Assembly (NCBI GenBank): GCA_022376515.1
Contig: WTXI01000007.1
Coordinates: 1,054,001 to 1,118,000, forward strand
Reading direction: 5' to 3'
DNA: 64,000 bases
Source of the DNA: Lactifluus volemus
Taxonomy: Eukaryota > Basidiomycota > Agaricomycetes > Russulales > Russulaceae
Shown here: piece after piece, positions 25,821 to 37,503 of the stretch
Layout of the letters: every line of letters starts with the position of its first letter
Numbering within the stretch: the first letter of the stretch is position 1
Translations under genes and position numbers: made by a program
Notes under the pieces: generated by a model
What the model was told of the DNA's origin: nothing
The model's input: only the letters and a program-made list of their open reading frames with translations
Databases searched by the model: none

Positions 25821-28800
25821 ATGGACTATAGGCACAAAGTTGCATTTACGGGCGAGGATGATGCCCTACTCATGAAATATATCGCGACCTATAACCCACG
25901 GCCAAAAGGGCGCCTGGGAATGAAGTTATACGAGAGGCTTGTGGAAAATGTATGCGCGGCCCTCATTGTGATGCTGTACGATTGACACTCGCATCAGACA
26001 GAACGTAAATGGTCCTTTTCTTCCCGCCATTCGGTCCAGTCGTGGCGCGAGCGCTACAAGAACAATCAACAACGGTTCGACGCCGAAATACTCAAATATC
26101 AAAAGAAACATGGAATTTCTGCCGATGCTCCTGTTATCCCTCCCTCCCGGGCTGCTACGCCTCTCAGGGAGAACCAAACCAATAAGCGACCGCGAGAGAC
26201 CGACTCTGGGGACGAAGGCTTCGATTCTCGTGTCGCAAAGAAAATGCGTCAAGAGAATGCACCGCATACAAGACCTCCACTTGTAGAACCTCGGGATACG
26301 GGGAAGGCTCGAGCTGACCCACTGTTCCTCGAGGAGGATGGAGATGCACCGGTCATTGGAGCTGATGACTATGCAGGTGCACTATCTGACTCACGGGAGA
26401 ACGATCAGGAAGCAGAGTACCGAGCTAGCGCATCTGCCAGGTCGTTTCGTTCATCCAGGTCTGTCAACCAAGGTGCAGTTAAGCTCTTCAGGTCTCCGAG
26501 CAGGTATGCGCTTTCTTCTCTGGTTTATATCGCCAATAATTTATTGTTTTACTCAGATCCCCGAGCCCAAGTCATGTTGGAGCCACCGCAGCACTTGACA
26601 GACTTCCCCCCAATCATGACGCTACAATTACTCATCACCTTCCCAGACAGTTGTCGCCGGAGCTTCGAGATCCATACGTGGACCCGCAGACTCTTCTTTG
26701 CAGCCGTCGCAAGAGCCAACACCGCCCCACACGAGTGCTATTAACTCTCCGCGTAGCCCGCTCCAACGTCAGCTATCACCCGTGAGTGACACCTCGTTGC
26801 AACCTGGAATCATTCCCCAACACTTCATCACCACTGGCGTAAATGAAAAATGCAACCGTCCCTCCTCGCCGCGCAAGCAGATCACCGTGCCGGTGGAAAA
26901 AGATGATATCTTCGGCACATCACCCCCTCAAAGTGTTCGAGCAAGTCCGCCACCACGAAACCGTGTGAGGGATGCTCCCCGCTTCGTTGAAGGTCCATTC
27001 CGTAATGTTTATGCTAATGCGAAATCCCGAGAATCCCGGTCCACGCTACGCGATTCACGCGGAAACGGAATGGACAGAAAGATGGAAGGTGATGACCAAG
27101 ACGAGGAGTGGCCACCGAAGCGGGACAAACGGAAGTCACCAATACCCCTACCAAACCCTACCCCGCTGCCGGAAAGCGAACAATCACTGCTGCAACCGAA
27201 TGCCATAGCTTCTTCTTCCAGGGATCGACTGCCATCAGCTTCAGAACGACGTATCTCCCCGCATGACTCCTTGGGCGTCACCATAGGTGGAAAGCCTACG
27301 GCCAGTAAGGCTGGCTTGAAGCCAGTTCCTGCTAGGGAACTGACCCGAGCGGAGGGTCAAGCCCCGATAACGGACCGCAACCGCCTCTTATTTCCTGCTG
27401 TTTCTGCTCACGAGCTTCCACCTCCTGCTCCTGGTCCTCCATCTAAACGTCCCGCTCTGCCCCAATATCCGACTCTCGCGGATGATCCATTCACAGTGTC
27501 ACTGGTCGATCGCGGTGCACGCAGGCGGACGCTTGGAGATGTCGGAGGCGTGCCAGGAGTCGGTATTCATAGCGAAGAGCCGACTCGGCGAGCGTCCGTG
27601 CAACATATCGACTTGCGTGCGTTACATTCGGGCAAAAGTGCGGGAACGTCCTGGACAGGGAGCGTCGAGTCACGCAGCAGCAGCCGCAACAGTAGCGGAA
27701 GCGTTGCGCAGAAGAACGAGCCCCACAACTCAACAAGATTATCAACGCTCTCTAACCTGTCCGAGTCGAACAAGGAGCTTGTGCTAGCGCTTGGATTGGA
27801 AGCGGTGTATGTACGGATGGCTGAAAACCACAAGTTCCACATCGACATTGTACGAGAGGTTGCTACGAGGCAGCGAAGCCTCGAGGATGCAGATCGAGTA
27901 TTGCGCCACATGCGTGAGGCAGCGGGGCGCGAATATGAGCGTTTGTTGACGCATGAGGGAACTCGTGGGACGGTGGAAGACGAAACTGAGGAGAGTGAGG
28001 AGGAGGAGGACGCTGACGAATCAGGGAGCGACAACGAAGACCATCCGCCTGTGCGATCCTCTCGGGCAACCCTCATCTCAAAACATTCGCCCGCGCAAGT
28101 TGCTCCGCGAGGACGCGCGAGGCAATCGGCGCTGAAAATTACGACCGAATCTCCCGACTCTTCCCCCGTACGGCTGCCCCATTACTCCCCCCCGACACCG
28201 ACTCGTGCGCACGAATTCCGCCGGCTCGAGCGACAGGGTCGCGTTGAAGAGGCGAGGTTGCGCGAGGCTCGCCGGGTGCACCGCAGTCTTCAAATGAATA
28301 GCGCAGAGTCGAGCCCAGAAATGGACGAGCGCACAGTTGCTGCGTATCTATTGCAACAGCAAGAGCAGCACTCCTTGAATGCAACTCCAGCAGAGGACCA
28401 GCACTGGGATGTTAATGGGCTCGAACAACACGGAGAACAGGACGAAGGGGATGATCGCGAGGAAGGCATAGATCCCTCAATCTCGCCTAGGGCAGAAAAC
28501 GGGTTTATAGACCCGGATTCCAGTCAGTCCCAAAGGAGCAGACTGGCAGATGAAGACGATACCGCAGCCGACTCAACTATCGAGCCTTGGTACGACCCGG
28601 GAACACTTGTTGATTCACAGGGAGAGCAACCTCTTAGTCCACTCCTCAGTCCACCTAGCCGTCCACACAGCGAAGATTCTGCAATAATGGTGGACACTGA
28701 ACTCTTCGATGCCTTGTCCGAACTCGGTAATGAAGACGTAAATGAGGCTGGGGAAGTGGAAAAGCACGTAGACGCAGTAGAACGGAACAGTAGTTTTGAT

Positions 28801-29025
28801 GCCGTTCAGAAACTGGAACGGGAGCATACAACCCAAGCGGACTCATCTCTGCCTATCTCACCCTTGTCTACGTCGCTTCTCCCTGACGCGGAGTGGACAA
28901 ATAGTGACGATGAACTCTTGCTCGATGGCGATCTGACTGGGCACAAGGAGCTAGTTCGGCGGAAAGGGCTTAGTTCTGTGAAGTTTCGCACCGCGCACTT
29001 GTACAGCCTGCTGCTTGATGCTTGA
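25821..29025 (+). CDS. RAP1 (TERF2IP-type) telomere-binding protein
   Basis: Probable shelterin subunit. It opens with a RAP1-type Myb domain: VAFTGEDDALLMKYIATYNP, GRLGMKLYERL, then HSVQSWRERYKNNQQRFD. A long disordered, serine/proline-rich, acidic central part follows (about 26150-28900), with one helical stretch around ALGLEAVYVRMAENHKFHID. The C-terminus (EWTNSDDELLLDGD..., ending in LYSLLLDA) looks like the RAP1 C-terminal (RCT) domain. Exons: 25821-25949, 25998-about 26504, then about 26554-29025. At the TTT at 26697-26699 one base is missing, so the frame from exon 3 onwards joins the long open frame. No BRCT domain precedes the Myb domain; fungal and animal RAP1 often have one. An upstream exon cannot be excluded. 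Confidence 0.78.
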
Positions 29026-29292
29026 AGCTTCGTTGGAGGTTGTTTTTCTTTATCATTATTTGTATAGTATAGTTCCTCCGAATCGGATTGGACGTGAGAG
29101 GGAGGGACGTCTGAGTCACTCGTGTCAAATAGGAATGGCTCTCGCCATCAAATTTCGCCAAGAATATCTACGGGATGTCGTCCAACCCATATTAATCACT
29201 AGTGATTGATAATGAGCTTTTGAGTACGGAAGGCAGTATAGTGTTGGTTGGTCTCATGAAGATATCATGACCACCTGCTTTGTCTTAGTAGA

Positions 29293-29385
29293 CTTGAGCT
29301 CGCCGTTGATGCCCAAGAGGAGATTCTCCGGTTTGATGTCTCGGTGGACGACGTGCTTTGACTCGGAGTGGATTTGTGTAAGGGC
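29293..29385 (-). pseudogene. Orphan fragment of an Aurora-type protein kinase (catalytic loop)
   Basis: About 31 codons read [20 protein letters not shown] followed by [11 protein letters not shown]. This is the catalytic loop (HRDIKPEN) of a serine/threonine kinase, closest in style to Aurora kinases ([20 protein letters not shown]). The reading stops within 15 codons. No DFG motif, ATP-binding lobe or activation loop is found nearby. It lies just downstream of the SKP1-like gene on the same strand. I interpret it as a relic of a rearrangement or duplication, not an active kinase. Confidence 0.7.
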
Positions 29386-29641
29386 CAGTCCTTATAAAAA
29401 TCGTGTTTGTTCCCCGAGATTAGCCCGTATAGACGGGCGCAAACGAAAGTCATAATCATGTCCTTTTGATGATACTTGATCAAATACAACAAAGTGCCAC
29501 ACTCTTACAGCTATTATTTCGCCGGTCTCGTGGAATGATGACTCGACAGGTACCCGCATAGAAAAGATATACTGAAAATCACGCTCCCACGGATCCATCG
29601 TCTCTGCTAGTGATCTAGTGACCCTCTGCCTGTTCCTGAAA

Positions 29642-30370
29642 TTAAGAGTAAGGGTTAGCAACTATAGACGGCCCAACTACTAACAAGCGTACGTTCGCCT
29701 CCCTGGTATGAGTCTATGATAGGACAGTGATCAATAATCCTTGCCAAACCAGAACAGCAGAATTCTTTTACCTCTTCCTCGGGAGTAACGTTGTTGATTA
29801 TGTTGAACAACTTCCTGATTTCTTCAGGCGTTTTGCCCTTGATCATGTTGGCAACGGTCTTGCAGCCGACATCACTGTCGCTGATATCAAACATGTCAAG
29901 GTACACTACCCATAAGCACTGACATGAGAGGTTTGATGTCGAGATAGTTAGCAGCCAGGATGATCTCAAAGAGCATCTCTTGGTCAACAGCCATAAACTT
30001 CTTATCCCACTCGTTGAGATTAGTGGTGAAATTCTGTGCTTCGGGATCCGTGGTTGCAGGTTGCACCCCTCGGTAATGCTCGCAATATTCAAGAACCTGC
30101 GTTCGGGATGATATGAGATGCGGAAAATCTGGGTGTTCACATGACACACTTACCTTTTTCAAAACGCTCGAAGAAATGTTTGGCAGTGGAACCGGTTGAT
30201 CACTCCCACTGTCGTCTATGACCATCACGTGTTAGCTGAGGGCGTCGGATAAGATGGGTGGACCGGAGGTAGGATTTACTCTCAGCGAAGGGTTTGAGCA
30301 ACGCGGAATGTTGTGCAACATCCTTGTCGACGACGAACTGCTCGTTATCTGAAGTAACAAGAAGGACCAT
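29642..30370 (-). CDS. SKP1-like SCF ubiquitin-ligase adaptor, with altered C-terminus
   Basis: SKP1 links cullin to F-box proteins. The start [20 protein letters not shown] and [20 protein letters not shown] form the POZ fold. [30 protein letters not shown] and [20 protein letters not shown] follow, then [20 protein letters not shown] with TPEEE. Introns are visible at about 30319-30215, 30152-30096, 29926-29875 and 29780-29719. SKP1 proteins normally end with a segment like ..R.EN.W.EDR that contacts F-box proteins. Here the last exon instead reads [20 protein letters not shown], with no such tail, and stops at 29642. It may be a diverged paralogue, or a copy whose 3' end was replaced. An orphan kinase fragment lies just beyond. 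Confidence 0.75.
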
Positions 30371-30622
30371 CGTAAGTTGACACGAAGGTAATGGTGTTAG
30401 AGCGAGAGACAAGTAACTGGGCGCTCTCTCCAAAGAGACGCCCCACAAACTATCCTTGGCCACCTGCCGCATCCCAGAGACAAGAGGTTCACACAAACGG
30501 TCGCCTTTTCTTTGCGCATGCCAAACTTCTAGTATACGATGCGATTTACTTGTGTCACCCAGAAAACATTGATTAAAAAAATTGTAAGTACGTGCAAGGC
30601 GTGACAATCTTGATTATGCGGG

Positions 30623-31576
30623 CTACTCGAAATGGGCATAATGTCCAGGCACGCCCAACCGACACTTGTCGCAGTCTGGTCGGGGTCCCATGGTGAAACG
30701 CGAGCGACGTGCAGGCGCAGGCATCTGCTGTTGTTGTGACTCCTGGCGAGTGAGTGGTGAAATGTCCATACTGGCGCGGCTGAAGGGCAGCGGCGGGGGG
30801 AGTGAGGTAACGGAAAGGGGGGGTGTGGGAAACGTAGGAGGTGTAGGTGCCTGCAGGAACATTGCGGCTGCAGGCAGGGTTGGCCGAGGCGACGGAAGAC
30901 ATGGCATGGGTGGGTCGGAATTGGGGTTCAAGAACTGTGGAGCCGTGTTGTCAATGTGAATCCATGGTGGCTCCTGCACTTCGTGCTGCAGGTGTGAGTT
31001 GAGTAGGGTTGAAGAAGAAGGCCCGGTGGTGGCTCGTCTAGGTTCTGGATGACACGGAATAGCGCGACGTGATATCGTCAGCTTCGAGCAATAGATCTTC
31101 GAGGGTGGGAAAAGGTATGTTCGAATACGCACCATCATGGTGTCCTCTCTGCTGCAGCTCCCAACGGTCTCATGTTCCATAGTGCCTCGTGCTGGGAGGA
31201 GCGTCAGGTTCCGCGTGAGGGCGACCCACTGCTCGTCCTGGACGTTCGCGTCTGCATCTACAGCAGATGTACATCCTGATTGTGCGGGCCTTGGGACGAG
31301 TAAGAAGCAGACAACGTCTGTACTTGTATGGGTGTGGAAGGACTTGGAGTGTGGGGGGACGCGAAGGACGGCGGTAGCTCAAGCGCACCATCGTCAACAG
31401 CGAGCGTCGGGGCGAATGAGCGTTTCTGTCACAGATATAGACACGCTCAGGTAGAACAAGGCGCCAAGGATAGGAGTGCGTACAAGAGGACGGTCATGCT
31501 CACAGGGGGTTGGAGACCGGGAACGCGAGCGTTTGCGCATTGTACGGAAAGTGGGCAAATATAGGTCAATTTCCAT
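30623..31576 (-). CDS. Conserved hypothetical protein with C-terminal CxxC motif
   Basis: The N-terminus (MRKRSRSRSPTPCEHDRPLV, from 31540; an in-frame ATG also at 31576) is basic. A serine/proline-rich middle contains ASPHTPSPSTPIQVQTLSAS and EQWVALTRNLTLLPARGTME. After an intron (about 31131-31055) a proline-rich part leads to MDISPLTRQESQQQQMPAPA and the final RSRFTMGPRPDCDKCRLGVP, then GHYAHFE. I believe similar D-C-x-K-C-R-x-G-V-x-G-H endings occur in basidiomycete proteins of unknown function; the pair of cysteines and histidines could bind a metal. Frame changes of one missing base at about 31265 and 31023 are inferred. An upstream exon at 31540-31430 is also inferred, so the model is approximate. 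No function is known to me. Confidence 0.5.
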
Positions 31577-32101
31577 CGTGGCTGGACTCTGATACAAGCA
31601 ACCTCAGTTGGCAAGGTTGGGGTTGGGGTTGAACGTTGAACGTTGAGCGTTGAACGTTCTTGAACAGCAATTCACTAATACTTCCGCGAGGTCGTGATCG
31701 CGTGATCGCCGAGCTCCTGTCCTTGGATCCTCAGGCTATGCTTTAGACTTCAATTCGAGACTTGTCTACAACATTGCAGTTACGAATCTCTTCACAGGGA
31801 CAGAAAACTGAGCCAATGCTCTGCGAATCGAGTCAACAGGCTCGTGGCGGCAATTATCTATAAGGATCGTTTTTCGGACAGACATTCAAAGTCGACAAGT
31901 ACAAATGGGGATACAACCATAAAGAAGTGGCTAGACCGGTTTCCTTCTTCCCGCGTTATACAGTAGCATTGACAGCGGTCGGTGTTACAAGGACGCAGAT
32001 TGCTAGCATTTGAGAAACCTGGGTGAATTATCAACCGACAAGCTGTGATGGCATAAACTTGTGTTTTGGTGGTGGGTTTGTATCGACAGCTCGTCCCAGT
32101 T
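31577..32101. other. Intergenic spacer with TTGAACG heptamer repeat
   Basis: About 520 bp between two minus-strand genes. It contains a run of TTGAACG heptamers at 31629-31656. No gene motif is seen. Confidence 0.5.
31629..31656. repeat. Tandem TTGAACG heptamers (4 copies)
   Basis: Four consecutive heptamers: TTGAACG, TTGAACG, TTGAGCG, TTGAACG. The preceding bases are G-rich (GTTGGGGTTGGGG). The same unit recurs at 47015-47036. Confidence 0.8.
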
Positions 32102-34289
32102 TTAGTAGTATTCCAACTCTACTCCACATCCTCCAGGAGACACTGGTCTCCACTCGCTTACCACCTCTTCGCTGCCAGTGCCTTCACACTCAATCCACGC
32201 TGCCTCTTCGTGTTCCACCTCTTCTTCACCTGGATTCAACTCCTCGAGTCCCAGTGCAGTGAACGCGTCGTCCGATTCCAGCAGAGCCGCAAGCTTGTTG
32301 ATATCCACTCGTTCCTTCCCCCTCTTCCTGCGACTCTTCCCACCATCTCCCCCGCTCGTATTTGCCCTCGCGGCATCGGCGTCCTCCTCGTCGCCCCATA
32401 TCATCTGCAATGTCTGTGCCCTCATCTCACGCTCCTCCCGCGCTTGCTCGTCGGTGCCACTACAATCCCCTCCAACTCGTCGTCGTCGAATAGTTCATCG
32501 TCTTGGATCCCTTCTGCGTTCCCGCGTTCGGCAGTGAGGAGTTGTAGCCGCGTTGGTGGCGCGGCGGATCCGGGGCAGGCGTTAGAAGATAGGAGGTACG
32601 TTGTGTGGGTGAGTGCTGTGCGAGCAGGGGCATTGTAAGAGAGAGGATCAAGGAGAAAGCAAGCCGCTTGGCTCGCAGCCGTGCGAGGTTTTCTAGGTTT
32701 GCGTATAGGAGGAGCAACGATGCCTGCTGCCGCACGAGTGTTCACCCGCATGTTTTCAGTGGACTTTAACTCGACCTGCAGGATAAGGGCATCTAACACT
32801 GACTCATCGCCTTCGTTGCCCTCGTCTTCTTCACCTGCGTCGTTCTCTGCCTCGATCTCAACACGGATTGGGCCGCCACGATTGTCCACCGCAGCTCGCT
32901 CGAGCTCATCTTGGAATTGTAGCACATCCAGCACTGCTCTCGCCACCCCCGATCTCCGCGAGAGGCGCTTGCTCCCGGTGGTGTTAGCACTCACTAACCA
33001 TGGTACACGCGAAGCACCCGCTTCGATGATGTCTATGAAGGCACGGTAGTGTACCATGACCGCTGCGCCACGCGCGCCGACAGCTGCACCGAGTTGTGCG
33101 GCGAGAACAAGAGCGTGTGGAGCCGAGCGAGGAGGATGTGTGTGTGCTTCGAGGGCCAGAAGCAACATTGCGCTCGCAGCCGCGGCTGCGCTTGTTCCGT
33201 TGAGTGTGCCATTTTCCGAAAAATTGTGAAGCGCACGGGCGGTGCGCAGAACATCCTCTAGAGTAGCGGGCGAGACGAGAAAGGGCCTGAGGAACGCGAG
33301 TGTATCTTTCGGAAGGGGTGGAGGTGATGCAGAGGCGAGAACACTGAGATGTGTAGCGAGTGTGGGGAGATATGTGGGTGCCTGAGAGCGTGGAAGCGCG
33401 AGGTCAAGATGTGGGAGGAGGCGCAACTGGGTACGCTTTAGCGCAATGACTGGCTCCGAAAGGAGGTACTAGGGAGAAAACGTGGTTAGTTGGCTATTGT
33501 CATTTCGTAATTGCGCACCCAATAAAGGAAAGGAAGCGATCAGAAAAGTTGATTCATTACGAGCTTCTCTTCAAATCGTCCTAATACGTTCTCCAATATG
33601 CTCGACGAAGCGGGAACAAGGAACATAATCCCGATGACGAGAGGTTCACTGTCTGGGCAAAGAACATCCGAGGTACGGGCGCACTGGACAATGGGAATAA
33701 CGCACACGCAGGTATGCAAACCGGCAAAGTGGTTATGTGGGAAAGCTGGAAGAGGGTAGGGAAGAAAAAGAATGACTGACGGCAACGGAATGAGTACGAT
33801 CTCCTCGACCTTGTTCTCTCATTGCAAACACGAGAGACGCGCCTGCGGCAAGTTTGGCTGCTTGACCCCACTTGAGGGAAGTACGCTGCATCGCAGAATC
33901 AAAGATCGCTTGGGCGCGGGGTCCTGCACCATGTTGTCCCAGACGGTCGGCAAGGGTGCGGATGAATTCATGGAAAGCGAACTGGAAAGCGGCGGCGATC
34001 TATCAGTAGAGACGAGAGAAAGAGAAACGAATAAAATGACCTTGTTACGCTCTTTTCTGGAATTGGTGCCTTGACCTTGGAGGTCCCACGTGGGGTTGCG
34101 GCGAATGCTCTTGAGAGTGGTTGGACGAGAGTAGTTTGAGGGGGTGTAAATAACATCGAGAAAATCGGTGGAAGAGGTAAGAGCACTCTGTTGTGAAGAG
34201 TCTACTAGTGTACCGCAATTTGTACATACGGCAGAGCCAATATCTCGAATTGATTCAGTGAGATGTCCGCATTCCCGACAGTTCGACAT
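32102..34289 (-). CDS. TFIIB/BRF-type zinc-ribbon transcription factor, putative
   Basis: The N-terminus is a TFIIB-type zinc ribbon: CRECGH with CTNCGTLVD about 20 residues later, giving four cysteines as C-x2-C...C-x2-C. The next exon has AFQFAFHEFIRTLADRLGQH and IFDSAMQRTSLKWGQAAKLA, resembling the first cyclin fold of Brf1/TFIIB. A long alpha-helical central part (about 33426-32440) with RLLPHLDLALP, TYLPTLATHL and VARAVLDVLQFQDELERA follows, then an acidic, arginine/lysine-rich C-terminus. BRF1 is the RNA polymerase III initiation factor, but similarity beyond the ribbon is weak, so I leave the symbol blank. One base is missing in the C-run at 32437-32439. Introns are evident near 34050-34005, 33785-33600 and 33540-33470. 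The start at 34289 opens with MSNCRECGHL. It diverges from trehalose phosphorylase. Confidence 0.7.
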
Positions 34290-34402
34290 GGGAGTGGGAG
34301 TCGAGGCGCACGAGTTGGTCCAAGTCGTGCCTGGCCTAGCCGAGTGGAATAATAAATTTATATTTATCTACCCCGCATTCAATTGTGCCTTGAAAACAGC
34401 CG

Positions 34403-34408
34403 TATAAA
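34403..34408 (+). promoter_or_regulatory. TATA box of trehalose phosphorylase
   Basis: TATAAA lies 26 bp before the first ATG (34434). With usual spacing, transcription would start near that ATG; the second in-frame ATG at 34476 might then be the true start. Confidence 0.5.
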
Positions 34409-34433
34409 AGACTTGCTCCTTTAGCCCTTTCCA

Positions 34434-37322
34434 ATGCCGCCCTTTCCCCAAGATTCTTCTTTCTTGTCCTCGAGGATGGCTCCCTTAACACCTCAACAAT
34501 TCGTATCGAAACCTTCAGATTCTGTTAGGGGCAGACTATCGAGCACCCCCTCCACGGAGAGGCCAAACATCCAGGCGTTCAGCAGCCTTACCGTTCGTTC
34601 TTCCTTCATCGCATTTATTTCTCACATACCTAAATATTGCCCGTAGCCTATGTGGGCCGGTATCGCGGGTTCCCTCCTTGCTAACAAGGCTGGCTTTGAA
34701 CTTGCCATCTCTATCCATGACTCTGTCTACAACACGGACTTCAACTCCGCCATCCTCCCGTACGATGCTGCACAATCAGATAAGCAGACGGAAGTGATCG
34801 AATCTCATATCATCTCTACTCTGCGAAAGTTCTCTTCAGAGCATCTCTGCAAATTCTTGGGTGCTGGTGTTACTCTCAGTCTGCTTCGTGAGGTTTGTCC
34901 CCTTCTATCTCCTTCCTCATTCCCTCTTTAACACCGATGTAGGCTCCGAACCTCTGTACCCGTCTATGGTTGGAGCTAGATATCGTCCCCATCGTGTTTA
35001 ATATCAAACCTTATCATACCGACTCGGCCACTCGTACCAATATCAAGCATCGCATCAGCTCGGCTGCTAGCTCCTTTGCCCCTTCAGGTGCTGAGACACC
35101 GACCGTCTACGTCGATCATTCGGTCCTCGCCCAGACCGCAGGGATGCTCACTGCCGGAAATGTCCAACAGAAGCTTCCTATTCCCCGTACGATCGATGAA
35201 CAGGCCGACTCGGCGGCTCGCAAGGCACTCATGTACTATGGTCCCGGCAACAACCCACGTCTCTCCATTGGTCCACGCAATCAGGTCACTGTTGATGCTG
35301 CCGGCAAGATCCACCTTTTAGACGATCTGGATACCTACCGTAACACGGTCGGCGAGGGTACATGGAATGCTGTCGTTCAACTTGCAGATGAACTTCGCGA
35401 GAAAAAAGTCAAGATCGGCTTCTTTTCTTCTACCCCGCAAGGCGGTGAGAGTGGTCCCTCTTTCCCACCAAAAATTGAGATTGAAATCTGTCATTTCCCA
35501 CACCACTTGCAGGTGGTGTTGCCCTCGTGAGCGTCGCTTCCTTATCTGTCAGGTACCATCTACCAAGTACTAACATAAATTTGTCGGATCTAATTTCAGA
35601 TGAGACACGCGCTAATTCGCTTCCTTACCCTTTTGGACGTTGACGCTGCTTGGTGAGTGCCTCGAGGCTTGGTGCTTTCGCTCCACACTTTCCCTGGACT
35701 ATGGCTTTCCGCACAGTTTGAAATACAACTCGCTTAGCTTAGCTTCCTTCCCTGAGAACCCTTCTTGTCACATGTCCCTTTCCATGTGAACACAAAAAAC
35801 TGACTATTTCCCCACCCGCTCAGGTACATTCCGAACCCCTCACCCTCCGTGTTTCGCACGACAAAGAACAACCACAATATCCTGCAAGGCGTCGCCGCGC
35901 CCACGCTTCGCCTTACTCAGGAACAAAAGGACGGGTTTGATGCCTGGATCCTTAAGAACGGTCTACGCTGGACGGCTGAGGGTGGTCCTCTCGCGCCTGG
36001 CGGCGTCGACGTCGCATTCATCGGTGCGCGCCTATACTTTCTTTTTCGTATCGCGGTTATGTCATATTTTACCCAGATGACCCACAGATGCCTGGTCTGA
36101 TCCCCCTAATCCGCAAGGTCCGACCAAAGGTGCCCATCGTTTATCGCTCACACATCGAGATACGCAGCGATCTCGTTCACAAGGAAGGTTCTCCTCAAGA
36201 GGAAGTGTGGAAATACCTCTGGAATAACATCCAGCATGCTGATCTGTTTATCAGTATGTACTCACAAACGTTATTTTGTAGAGCGTTTCTGATCTTCGCC
36301 TCGCGTAGGTCACCCGGTGAACAAGTTTGTCCCAAGTGATGTACCTATCGAGAAACTCTGCCTTCTTGGCGCTGCCACTGATTGGTATGTACGCGACCAA
36401 AGCTGTTGGTGCTTTCTGCTGAAGCAGGGTCAAATAGGCTTGATGGACTGAACAAGAAACTCGACCCATGGGATTCACAGTATTACATGGGCGAGTTCCG
36501 CTCATTGTGTGCTAAAGAAAAGATGTCGGAGCTCGCGTGGCCTGTGCGGGACTACGTGATCCAGATTGCACGGTTCGACCCAGCCAAAGGAATTCCCAAT
36601 GTCATCGACTCCTACGCCAAGTTCCGCGAACATCTGAGGACGAAAGCAAACATTGACGGGAACAAAGCACCTCAGTTGCTCCTTTGTGGACATGGTGCAG
36701 TCGACGATCCCGATGCAAGCATCATCTACGACCAGGTCTACAAGCTCATCCACTCAGATGCCTACCAGCATCTTGCTAGTGACATCATCGTCATGCGCTT
36801 ACCTCCGAGTGACCAGTGTACGCTTTTCTGCAGCTTTAACTAGATGATTTACCCACTGACGATCCTACAAGTGCTCAATGCGCTCATGGACAACTCGAAG
36901 ATAGCATTGCAACTATCTACACGCGAAGGGTTTGAAGTCAAAGTTTCCGAGGCTCTGCATGCTGGCAAACCGGTCATTGCATCGCGTACTGGTGGCATCC
37001 CGTTGCAGATCCAACACGGCAAGTCGGGTTATCTCTGGAGGTCGGCGATAACGAATCAGTCGCGGGCCACCTTTACGACCTCTACACGGACCAGAAACTC
37101 TATGAAACCATGTCTGATTTTGCGAGTAAAAACGTCTCGGACGAGGTCGGCACGGTCGGGAATGCTGCCGCGTGGCTCTACCTGGCAGTGATGTATTCTC
37201 GCGGCGAGAAGATCAGACCGCATGGGCAGTGGCTCAACGATCTCTTGCGTAAAGAGACTGGCCAGCCATACAAGGAGGGCGAGCCGAGACTGCCGCGTGG
37301 TGGGCTGGATGTTCACGGATGA
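34434..37322 (+). CDS. Trehalose phosphorylase, GT4 family (EC 2.4.1.231 type)
   Basis: Reversibly splits trehalose with phosphate into glucose and glucose 1-phosphate; typical of mushroom-forming fungi and related to Neurospora CCG-9. The first two exons encode NIQAFSSLT then MWAGIAGSLLANKAGFELAI. Conserved parts include LCKFLGAGVTLSLLRE, YYGPGNNPRLSIGPRNQVTV, KIGFFSSTPQGGGVALMRHA, DVDAAWYIPNPSPSVFRTTK, VPIVYRSHIEIRSDLV, VIQIARFDPAKGIPNVIDSY and LLLCGHGAVDDPDASI. The nucleotide/phosphate-site GT-B motif REGFEVKVSEALHAGKPVIA follows, then SRTGGIPLQIQHGKSGYL. A 14-nt micro-exon (35513-35526) is needed to join GG to VAL. One base is missing near 37036. Either ATG 34434 or 34476 may be the start. 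It shares a 144-bp divergent promoter with the zinc-ribbon gene. Confidence 0.93.
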
Positions 37323-37503
37323 ACGGATGTATGCGAAGTCTTGAAATTTCAGAGTCGTATTAGAAGATAAAAACTGTGTGTTGCGATGCATAGAAATAAA
37401 CGAGCGAACGGGATTGCTTTTGTCCATAGATCGTATGTTTTTCCCGCGCCGTCGCATTTGTCGAAATTTGCAAAAAAAAAAAAAAGAGTTGTCGGTGGTG
37501 TCC

